From assembly GCA_964505975.1 (NCBI GenBank), contig CAZDLW010000134.1, positions 1-14,918 of the forward strand: a stretch of 14,918 bases of DNA, read 5' to 3'. Positions within the stretch are counted from its first letter, which is position 1; the number at the start of each line of letters is the position of its first letter. Below are positions 7,301 to 13,448 of the stretch, in pieces. Source of the stretch: Gp6-AA40 sp964505975 (GTDB lineage: Bacteria > Acidobacteriota > Vicinamibacteria > Vicinamibacterales > UBA2999). Below the pieces are notes generated by a model. That model made no database searches and had not been told where the DNA came from. It saw only the letters and a program-made list of their open reading frames with translations. A program made the position numbers and the translations under genes.

Positions 7301-8635
7301 GCCGCGGAACGCCTGGGTGGCGGCATCGGAGACGCTGCCACTCTCATCGCGATTCACGAGTCCAAGGCACGTCTGTACTTCGTCATGAGCGACTTCGACC
7401 GGTCCGCGGGGGAGGGTGAGCGCATCCTGCCGCTCGCACGACTCAGAGGCGACCAGGTGAAAGAGAGTGAAGCGCTGGCGACGATTGCCTGGGCGAACAC
7501 GTGGCGACGCGATCTGGACGGCGCCGTTCGGGTTGCCCGCGAGGCAATTGCCGTGGCGGCGCCTGCCGGAGCCGTGGCGGTCGAAGGCCGGGCGAACTTC
7601 ATCATCGGGTTCGTGCGCGGTGTCAGCGGCGTGCTGGACGAGAGTCAAAGCGCGCTCGACAGTGCGATCCGGTTGAGCAGTGCGGCTGGCGATGCCGTTC
7701 ACCGGTCCCTCGCGCTGTCCACCGCCGGTCTCCTCAGCAACTGGCAAGGTGATTACGAGACCGCCGTCAGCCTCCAGAACGAAGGGCTCGCGCTGGCTCG
7801 GGAGCGCGGCCTGCTGGTGCCGCTGCTCTTCAGCGCCTTCCTGCGGGGCCTGACACTGACCGGGAAGGGAGATTACGACGAGGCGTTCGAGACGTTCCAG
7901 GAAGGGTTGCTGCTGTCCGAGCGGGTCGGGGACGAAGCCATTCATCACCGTCTCTTGAACTGTCTCGGGTGGCTCTACGCGGAGCTCGGCGACCTCGATC
8001 GTGCCTACGCGCTCAACGCCACGAGCGCCCAGATCGGGCGGCGCCGCCGGGACCCTGGCACGCAGCCGAACGCCGAGATCAACCTTGGCGACATTCTGCT
8101 GGCCCGCGGGGATCTCGCAGCTGCACAGGATCGCTACGACGGCGTGTACCGGTACTGGAAGGACCCGTCGACGAGTCTGTGGATGCGCTTTCGATACTCG
8201 ATCAGACTGTTCGCCAGCATGGGTGAGCTCGCACTCGCGCGGGGCGACCTGGCCGGTGCGAGGGCGCACAGCGCGCAATGCCTCGAGCTCGCCACGCGCA
8301 CGGGATCACGAAAGAATCTCGTCAAGGGCTACCGCCTCGCCGGAGAGGTGGCAACGGCGGCGCGCGAGTGGGACCGCGCGGAGGAACATCTTCGAGCAGC
8401 GCTCCATCTGGCAGAGCATCTCGGCAATCCCGCACAGCTCTGGAAGACCGACCTCGCGCTCGGACGGTTTCTCAGCGAGTCCGGGCGGGCGGACGGGGCA
8501 CGCGAGGCGTACCTGCGGGCCATGGCCGCCATGCAGGGCGTGCGAGACCGTCTTCGCCACGATGCGCTGCGATCGGCGTTCGATATATCCCGAGACGTCC
8601 AGCACGTGCGCGCCTTCGTCGCGGATCACGTCTGA
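4367..8635 (+). CDS. Giant sigma-54 activator fused to degenerate cyclase domain, STAND ATPase and TPRs
   Basis: 1422 residues. The sigma-54 AAA+ domain starts almost at the N-terminus: Walker A GETGTGKG 43-50, L1 loop GAFTDA 90-95 (a variant of GAFTGA), Walker B FLDE 112-115, arginine-finger region RFREDLYHRL 167-176, and GNVREL 230-235. A Fis-type HTH follows (about 288-330, NISRAAARLGLARNTLRYR). Residues about 359-535 resemble a class III cyclase homology domain but lack the first metal aspartate and the Asn/Arg pair, so it is probably catalytically dead. A second P-loop ATPase of the STAND/AAA_16 type has Walker A GEPGIGKS at 571-578 and Walker B IVVIED near 695-700. TPR-like helices fill about 945-1410. 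The protein should bind DNA as a bridge to sigma-54 polymerase, with signal input through the C-terminal ATPase/TPR part. No receiver, PAS or GAF domain precedes the AAA+ domain. It is divergent from mtoX and is its likely activator. Start ATG at 4367 with a modest AGGA site upstream. Confidence 0.93.
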   Translation: MISVEHTLLGSSAEIARVRDQLTRLLTRQTTPGRRLPPILIYGETGTGKGLVAQVLHRMGPRADAPFVDVNCAAIPDTLLEAELFGFERGAFTDARQAKVGLLQAAHRGAIFLDEIGLMPEALQGKLLKAIEERLVRRLGSTRSEPVDAWVLAATSEDLQAAIRARRFREDLYHRLAVVTLHLPPLRDRGADIVLLARHYLSRACRDYSLPQRALEPSAEAALMAYPWPGNVRELANVMERVALLSDAMTVTAESLGLKIPAPPAEVSPSSNAEPGSGPASATVDDQLADLERRRIHEALVAVGWNISRAAARLGLARNTLRYRMERHGVAVEGPLPIRRRARTSHAGSPPPATATPVMAASDVEWQRRRITLLQVALRPEGTEGDRSRTIDELAAKSPIFGGRVVERGADRLVVAFGMEPLEHAPRHAAHTALAMRYAVRGTPLARPRDVVPIIALHTDELLIGRMGHRVELETDSRRAAQRVLDNLFACAPDEAIVVSAAAAAFLERGFSLEAIAGVTCDGKPVWRLAGVVGVERRSTPFVARTRELTLIEDLLGQTQSGRGQSVLIVGEPGIGKSRLLQELRRRTRGRAGWSEGHAVSFGRSRPFRPVIDLVRHFFHIEEADSEAAIVGKVEANVLSLGSALHTTRPFLRYLLSVDPGDPSVAAMDPKLRRAGMFDALRQLFIAAAQQQPQIVVIEDAHWIDQLTAEFLALLADAVVSDRILLIVTQRPGFALPLGDETFHTRLTLPGLSAAETSQVAAALLGAPVISPDLLQLIDGKADGNPFFVEEVVRSLQETGVVNQCGNEASVARPPNTIVVPDTVQDVILARLERLDATSRHVLHVAAVIGREFQSHVLQQVAGGNVDDPLDALRSADLIQRKRMWPDVVHVFKHALTHEVAYHAQDESQRQALHARIGEVIEAVDADRLTDHSGVLAHHFTRAEQWSKALGYVLEAARQAERGFATREALALYDEAKKAAERLGGGIGDAATLIAIHESKARLYFVMSDFDRSAGEGERILPLARLRGDQVKESEALATIAWANTWRRDLDGAVRVAREAIAVAAPAGAVAVEGRANFIIGFVRGVSGVLDESQSALDSAIRLSSAAGDAVHRSLALSTAGLLSNWQGDYETAVSLQNEGLALARERGLLVPLLFSAFLRGLTLTGKGDYDEAFETFQEGLLLSERVGDEAIHHRLLNCLGWLYAELGDLDRAYALNATSAQIGRRRRDPGTQPNAEINLGDILLARGDLAAAQDRYDGVYRYWKDPSTSLWMRFRYSIRLFASMGELALARGDLAGARAHSAQCLELATRTGSRKNLVKGYRLAGEVATAAREWDRAEEHLRAALHLAEHLGNPAQLWKTDLALGRFLSESGRADGAREAYLRAMAAMQGVRDRLRHDALRSAFDISRDVQHVRAFVADHV

Positions 8636-8694
8636 ACGCAGCCGGATCCCGACATGGAACACCGCACGAGATGGTTGGCAGGGAGCGTGCCTTG

Positions 8695-8728
8695 CGCGAG
8701 ATCACCCAGACGCGAGATCACCCAGACG
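8695..8728. repeat. Perfect 16-bp tandem duplication
   Basis: GCGAGATCACCCAGAC at 8696-8711 is repeated exactly and directly at 8712-8727; period-16 identity extends one base on each side. Two copies only. It looks like a slippage or short-duplication event just after the activator gene. Confidence 0.85.
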
Positions 8729-9233
8729 ATCAGCAGGCGCGGACGCCCTTACGGATGGCGTTGCCGATTCTGTCGGAAGTCATGCCCATCCCGGCGGCAG
8801 TTCTGCTGTTCACGGAAGGGGCGGCGGGCATCCACCACGCCTTCCGTGTGCACCGGCCGATCCTGGAAATAGAAGGCACACACGAGGCTCGCAAGGTGCT
8901 TGCCGAGGTGCACGACCGAATAGACCGTCTCGACCCAAATCGGGCGGGGGTCCTGGTCGAGCTTGCTGATGCAGGAGTACCCCCGATGACCTGCCACGTC
9001 CTCCCCAATTGCCGAGGTTGTGTCCTGCTGGCCCGAGGCAGATGGGGGCCGCAGCGTACGAACAAAGCCTCCGTTTCCCATGACTTGCGCGCCCGCTGTT
9101 CCGCGTCATCTGCGGCCATTCAACGCAATCCCAACCGGCACAACGCTTGCTATTTGTTGGATTGTCGCTAGCGCTCACCGCGCTGCGGCTGCAGGCGCCT
9201 CGGCAGCGGCCGCCTGTAACTCCTCACCGCGGC

Positions 9234-9276
9234 GTGACTGCCCGCGCTGACGTATGTGCAGCGTCATGGCAGTCAC
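9234..9276. repeat. Nested inverted repeat (long hairpin)
   Basis: Outer arms GTGACTGCC (9234-9242) and GGCAGTCAC (9268-9276) pair perfectly, and inside them CGCTG (9245-9249) pairs with CAGCG (9259-9263). No U-run follows on either strand. It could be a protein site, a remnant of a mobile element or an RNA hairpin; nothing decides between them. Confidence 0.55.
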
Positions 9277-9536
9277 TGCCGCGTCCTCCCTTGTACGACC
9301 CCGGCACCTCGCGAAAGAAGGCCTCGTCCAACGACCCCACGTGTCCCATGACGTTCGGGTGCTCGGCGTGTCATGCCTCGGTTCGGACCTGCGCGGCGTA
9401 TCGCACGATTCACACTCGGAGCCTGTCGGGTTCACACGTCGAACGTCCGCCCATCTTTCGACACCTGTTCGTCGGCCAGACAGCGTTCGTCAGCGGCAAA
9501 TCCAGTCAATAGAGTTATTTAGGACGTTGGACTCAA

Positions 9537-9552
9537 CGGCATCGTGGTTGCC
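9537..9552 (+). promoter_or_regulatory. Weak sigma-54-like promoter before the small ORF
   Basis: CGGCATCGTGGTTGCC has GGCA and TTGC with the required GG-N10-GC spacing, 8 of 10 core positions of TGGCAC/TTGC. The predicted start near 9563 would leave a leader of about 21 bases ending in the AAGGAGG site of the 94-residue gene. A match of this quality can occur by chance once or so in a window of this size; its placement is the only extra support. Confidence 0.35.
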
Positions 9553-9571
9553 CCTGCTTCCGGTACACGTC

Positions 9572-9578
9572 AAGGAGG
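9572..9578 (+). promoter_or_regulatory. Strong Shine-Dalgarno before a GTG start
   Basis: AAGGAGG with 5 bases before the GTG at 9584. This site is the main reason for calling the small gene and for choosing GTG rather than a downstream ATG. Confidence 0.75.
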
Positions 9579-9583
9579 CCGCT

Positions 9584-9868
9584 GTGAACGAACGATCCTC
9601 GTTTCTCGACTTCGAGCACCTGATTGGCTCCACCGGACTGCTGTTGATGCTGTTGACCGCCCGGCTCAGCAGACACGCCGCGGGTCCCCAGCACACGCTG
9701 CCTGAACGACTAACCGGGATCGGCGCCCGACTGGCCATCGACGCCATCGGTCTTGGCGGATGGGCCCTCGATGTCCTCACAGGACGCCGACGATCCGGGC
9801 ACGCGTGCTCTTCACCGTCGATCGTGCCGCCGCGTGAGCCGCCGACTGACGCGCCGGCCTATTGGTAA
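9584..9868 (+). CDS. Small protein of unknown function, 94 residues
   Basis: Starts at GTG with a near-perfect Shine-Dalgarno site. The protein begins VNERSSFLDFEHLIG, has a hydrophobic stretch at about residues 14-24 (IGSTGLLLMLL), a second moderately hydrophobic stretch at about 53-69 (ARLAIDAIGLGGWALDV), and a polar Pro/Ser/Arg-rich tail ending APAYW. It may lie on or in the membrane. I recognise no family. The last 10 bases overlap the 3' end of the convergent lactonase-like gene, so the two messages would share a complementary tail. A weak sigma-54-like site lies just upstream. Confidence 0.6.
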   Translation: MNERSSFLDFEHLIGSTGLLLMLLTARLSRHAAGPQHTLPERLTGIGARLAIDAIGLGGWALDVLTGRRRSGHACSSPSIVPPREPPTDAPAYW

Positions 9869-10737
9869 TAGTCTGGCGCCTTCCTCAGCGCCGCGTACCC
9901 GAGGATGTCGTGCTGGATCCACAGCCGGGCGCCGGTTGCCGCGACGATCTGCTGGACCTTCGCCTTTGACGCCGCAATCTGGTCGGCGTTGCGGCCAGTG
10001 GGAGCGTGTTGCAGCGTGAGCTCTTCTGGAAAGTGATACAGGTCGCCACTCAGAATCACCGGGCCGGCCTGCCGAAGTTGTACGAACAGCGCTTGGTGGC
10101 CCGGCGTATGACCTGGCGTGAAGAGGAGTCTGACCGTTCCATCGCCGAACACATCGTGATCTCCTTCGAGGACGAGTGTCATGCTCTCACGCAGCCCGCT
10201 GAAGTCCTCGCGATTCGGCAGGGGCGTGCCACCGAACATCGCGTCGCGCTCGGGCCGCTGCACCAGCCACGTCGATCGGAGATAGTCGCGCACGTTGCCA
10301 GTGTGATCCCAGTGCGCATGTGACAGGGCCAAAAAAGTGATCTCCGACGGTGCGTAGCCAATCTCGGCAAGCTGGCTCCTCAGCGTGCGGTCGATACGGT
10401 CGCCGAACCGAGGCCGCCCGGGCCCCGGGATGGGCCCCGGCGGGGTGTCGTTGACCGATTCGTGCAGGCCGGTCTCCCAGAGCAGCGTGCCCTTCGGGTG
10501 GGCGACCAGCGCACATGGGTTCGAGAGGTCTCTGGGCGGCAATTGCTCCCGCGACAATCCGTAGGGCACGCCATCCCGCTCTTTCAACGTCCCGCAATCG
10601 ATCACGTAGAGTCTGACGGGAGTCGCCTCCTGGGTAGTTCCAAGGACCCCCGTCGTACTGCAGAGCGCGCCAACAAGCCCCACGGCAGCGACGGTCACGC
10701 CGAGTCGTTGCGCCCAGCTCTGTCCCAGTCTGTGCAT
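9859..10737 (-). CDS. Exported metallo-beta-lactamase-fold hydrolase, AHL-lactonase-like
   Basis: 292 residues. Starts at 10737 because AGGGGGAG (10741-10748) sits just upstream and the reading then opens with a signal peptide: MHRLGQSWAQR, then a hydrophobic core (about 12-25) and likely cleavage near residue 33. The metal centre is complete: H140-x-H142-x-D144-H145, H210 in TPGHTPGH, D232 in SGDLYH and H276 near the C-terminus; Y234 may be the active-site tyrosine. Length, motif spacing and the TPGHTPGH and GDLYHFPE strings fit the N-acyl homoserine lactonase-like branch of the superfamily. Export would put it in the periplasm, whereas classical AiiA is cytoplasmic, so the substrate may be another lactone or ester. 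The gene lies 161 bases downstream of the TMTC-like gene on the same strand. Confidence 0.88.
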   Translation of the reverse strand: MHRLGQSWAQRLGVTVAAVGLVGALCSTTGVLGTTQEATPVRLYVIDCGTLKERDGVPYGLSREQLPPRDLSNPCALVAHPKGTLLWETGLHESVNDTPPGPIPGPGRPRFGDRIDRTLRSQLAEIGYAPSEITFLALSHAHWDHTGNVRDYLRSTWLVQRPERDAMFGGTPLPNREDFSGLRESMTLVLEGDHDVFGDGTVRLLFTPGHTPGHQALFVQLRQAGPVILSGDLYHFPEELTLQHAPTGRNADQIAASKAKVQQIVAATGARLWIQHDILGYAALRKAPDYYQ

Positions 10738-10898
10738 CGGCTCCCCCTGCAGGTACCCCCACGCGTCTGTACCGCCATGCGGCCCGAAACGCGAACGTCT
10801 CACCACGCATTCGACCGCACTGCGATCCTTGGCGCGCGACGGCGCCTGAATCTGGCCCGGCGCGGAACTCGGTGGGATGTCGGTTGCGGGATGCCACT

Positions 10899-13184
10899 CT
10901 ACCGCGCGACCAACCGATCCTCGGCATCACGAAGCACGTCGAAGATGATCTCGTCATCAGCACCGAGCGCGATCGCCTCACGTGCGTGCCGCACGGCCCG
11001 AGAAACGTCGCCCCGATCCAGCAGCGCCATCGCGAGAAATCGATGGGCTCGTGCACTCGACGGGTCGGCCGCGGCAGCACGTTCGAACGCCCCGACGGCC
11101 GCATCCAGGTTCTCCAACCCGATCTCGGCAATCCCGAGATTGATGAGTGCCGGAATGCTCGACGGGTGTACGCGCAGGTAGTCTCGATAGTGCGTCCGCG
11201 CCCCTTCCCACTGCTGCTGCTCGAACAGTGCATCGGCCAGCACGCCACGCATCTCCGTCTGCGACGGGGCGATTTCGAGCACCAGGCTCGCCTGTGCTCC
11301 CGCGTCCTCCCATCGCCCCAGGACGGCATGCGCCCGCGCGACCAAGCTACGCGCCACGACGACTTCGCTCACGGGAGGCTCGAGCCAGCGCGGCACCAGC
11401 CGGTACGGCAGAGTCGAGGTGCGCACGTAGGCCTCGAGTCGCTCGATGGCTTCCGGATACCGTCCGGCGTTGAACAGCGCGATTCCAAGTGCATACCCCG
11501 CCCGCGAGTTTCCAAGCGCCACCGCGCGCTCGAGCTGCTCGATCGCCCCTGCAGTGTCGCCCTCCAACGCCAGCGTCTCTCCCAGCATGTGATGGGCCAC
11601 GCCACTGGGCCAGCGCTCGACCACCGTGTGCGCCAGGGCAGACGATGATTCGTATTCACGGGTACGCGCGACCGTCGCCGTCGCGAGTGCCGCGCAGATA
11701 CCGATCAGGGCCACCAGACCCAGAACTGGGCGACGAACCAGCGATGGGGATTCGCTCCTGTCCTTCGACCGTCGCTGAGGTCCCTCCCGAGCGACGTCGC
11801 GAGGTGACACCCCCGCCAGGTCCCCCGGCTGGTTCCTCCTGTCAGGTGCGGCGCGTCGCGCGGCTGGGACGCCGATGCGGTCACGTAACGATACGCCCGT
11901 CGGATTCTGCGGTGGAAACGCAGCCGCCGGCGACATGACACGAGTCGCGAGCATCTGCACGAGGATCGCGGCTGCGGCAGCCAGTGCCAACAGCGGCAGA
12001 TACATCCGGCGCTCGGCCCCCACTTCGGTGGCTATCGGAACCAGACTCGACGTCGGCGCCAGCGTGATGAAGAACCACGCGCCGAGGTATCCCAGAAGTG
12101 GTGTGGTGGCCAGGAGGAGGAGCGTCGCAGCCGCGAGTCCTCCTACGAGAGCGGCTTGCGGGAGCACATCGACGAGCGCGAGCGGCAGTGGCCATCCGTA
12201 AAACACCACCAGCGAATCCGGCCAGAGTGCCAGACGCAGATAGCGCGTAATCATGACGGTCTGATTCAGCAGGTACGACCAGACCGACACGCCGCTGCTG
12301 AAGCCGGCGGACGCACTTCGAGGCCCCGACGCGACCAGAACGAGGAGCACCAGCCAGGTCAGAGCCAGCCCGGCGTACAGCAACCGGCGGCGGCGACGTG
12401 CCTCGCGCCACGAGGCACAGACGTACACACGGTCGTACAGCGCGACGAGAACGGGTGCGACGACCATCGATTCTTTCGCCATCATTCCGAGCCCGCAGGA
12501 CGCGATGGCGAGCGAATACCAGACGCCGGCACGCCGCGAGGACGCGCCTCGAATGGCAGCGTACAGCGTGAGAAGCAGCAGGCAGGCCATCATCGACTCC
12601 GTCCGCTGGGACAGATACATGACGACCTCGCTGTTCAAGGGATGGAGCGCCCAGATCGACGCAGCGGCAAACGCCAGGGGAACGGCTCCATCGCCGATGT
12701 GCGGCCACACGCGCGGTCGCTCGAACGTACGGCGCAGAATGCCGAAGGCCAGCAACGCGCATGTCAGATGCAGCACGACGTTCGTCACGCGATAGGTGCG
12801 AACGTCGAGACCGCCGACAGCATGATTGAGGGCGAACGAGAGATTGACCAGCGGCCTTCCGGCCACGGGCGAGTCCGGCTCGGACGCAAGCACCAGGTCC
12901 ATTCGCGACACGTCACGGATGGACCTGTTCTGGACAATCGAGGCGTGATCGTCGAGGACGAACGGCGCCACGAGGCTGGGCGCGTACACCAGGATCACGG
13001 CCAGCGCAATAATTCCCCCGTACAGCCAGATCCCCCGCGCGGGTACGGTCCACACTTCATCCGCCGCCGTCGCAGATGCGCGGCGGTCGATCGTGCCGCC
13101 TCGGTCGCGCCGGCGTTCCTGCGTCGAAGGGGTCCCGGACGGCCTCTCCCCCGCCGGCCATCCCTTTCGGTGTTTCCCGCGCAT
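10899..13184 (-). CDS. TMTC-like membrane glycosyltransferase-fold protein with TPRs
   Basis: 761 residues. A hydrophilic Arg-rich N-terminus (1-50) precedes about ten membrane segments between residues 52 and 412, one near 485-505, then TPR repeats (about 525-755). Landmarks of the TMTC/GT-C O-mannosyltransferase group are present: LDD at 77-79 in the first outside loop, HPLNSEVVMYLSQRTE at 181-196, AKES at 236-239, and ERRMYLP at 391-397. Proteins of this kind transfer a sugar from a polyprenyl-phosphate donor to exported proteins; that activity is inferred. The stretch 415-483 is a long Arg/Pro/Ser-rich polar insert between two membrane segments. No good ribosome site precedes the ATG at 13184, and a TAA lies two codons upstream in frame; GTG for V44 is an alternative start that would remove most of the polar N-terminus. 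It is divergent from the FecR/DUF6600 gene. Confidence 0.82.
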   Translation of the reverse strand: MRGKHRKGWPAGERPSGTPSTQERRRDRGGTIDRRASATAADEVWTVPARGIWLYGGIIALAVILVYAPSLVAPFVLDDHASIVQNRSIRDVSRMDLVLASEPDSPVAGRPLVNLSFALNHAVGGLDVRTYRVTNVVLHLTCALLAFGILRRTFERPRVWPHIGDGAVPLAFAAASIWALHPLNSEVVMYLSQRTESMMACLLLLTLYAAIRGASSRRAGVWYSLAIASCGLGMMAKESMVVAPVLVALYDRVYVCASWREARRRRRLLYAGLALTWLVLLVLVASGPRSASAGFSSGVSVWSYLLNQTVMITRYLRLALWPDSLVVFYGWPLPLALVDVLPQAALVGGLAAATLLLLATTPLLGYLGAWFFITLAPTSSLVPIATEVGAERRMYLPLLALAAAAAILVQMLATRVMSPAAAFPPQNPTGVSLRDRIGVPAARRAAPDRRNQPGDLAGVSPRDVAREGPQRRSKDRSESPSLVRRPVLGLVALIGICAALATATVARTREYESSSALAHTVVERWPSGVAHHMLGETLALEGDTAGAIEQLERAVALGNSRAGYALGIALFNAGRYPEAIERLEAYVRTSTLPYRLVPRWLEPPVSEVVVARSLVARAHAVLGRWEDAGAQASLVLEIAPSQTEMRGVLADALFEQQQWEGARTHYRDYLRVHPSSIPALINLGIAEIGLENLDAAVGAFERAAAADPSSARAHRFLAMALLDRGDVSRAVRHAREAIALGADDEIIFDVLRDAEDRLVAR

Positions 13185-13448
13185 CAGTTACAGTACTGTC
13201 ATTACCGGCGTCGCCACCTGAGACCCTCGTGAACCGCCCGCCCGCGAAGCCAGGGGCAAGGCGGAGACTGAACACCTGAGAGGCGGCAAACGTGTTTGCT
13301 GGTCGGGCGAACCGCGCCCAGGGGTTCGATGATATACTCGGGGAGCCAGCCCTGCCTGACGCGTTTCGGCTCCGTCGCCTGTCCGGTTGAAGCCGACGCT
13401 CCGTCCGCGGTCTTCGACGTGCCTCGTCGGAATCCGCTGGAGACTCCC
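13185..13448. promoter_or_regulatory. Divergent control region, TMTC-like gene and FecR/DUF6600 gene
   Basis: 264 bases between two diverging starts. On the plus strand TGATATACT at 13330-13338 is a good extended -10 element (TGn plus TATACT at 13333-13338) without a clear -35; transcription would start near 13345 and give a leader of about 100 bases. Just upstream, GCAAAC (13286-13291) and GTTTGC (13294-13299) form a compact palindrome suited to a repressor or activator. In the leader, GGAGCC (13342-13347) pairs with GGCTCC (13368-13373). Confidence 0.5.

Larger units (their letters stand above)
8636..9583. other. 948-base stretch without an assignable gene
   Basis: Between the giant activator and the small 94-residue gene I find no recognisable gene. 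From about 8740 to 9170 both strands have open frames with GC-rich third positions, on plus continuing to a TAG near 9171 and on minus ending near 8749, but none shows a known motif, a good ribosome site or a family signature. The stretch may be a decayed gene. A 16-bp tandem duplication (8695-8728) and a nested hairpin (9234-9276) lie in it. The final 60 bases carry a possible promoter and the ribosome site of the next gene. Confidence 0.5.

Noticed and set aside
6356..8278. 640-residue open frame on the minus strand inside the activator gene
   Set aside because: It is the antisense of the STAND/TPR part of a clearly real plus-strand gene, has no motif, and is explained by the high GC content.
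8278..9171. 297-residue plus-strand open frame
   Set aside because: Its first third overlaps the activator gene in another frame. The later part (from an ATG near 8757) reads plausibly but has no ribosome site, no family signature, and a competing minus-strand frame.
10630..10737. Lipoprotein signal in the lactonase-like protein
   Set aside because: The Cys at residue 26 is preceded by Leu, which does not fit the lipobox requirement for a small residue at -1; a normal Sec signal is more likely.
12156..13232. 358-residue plus-strand frame over the TMTC-like gene
   Set aside because: Antisense shadow; the minus strand has membrane segments and family motifs, the plus frame has none.
13185..13448. 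Cyclic-di-GMP (GEMM) riboswitch in the leader of the FecR/DUF6600 gene
   Set aside because: GCAAAC is present, but the second conserved GACGCAAAGCC element and the helix layout are missing.
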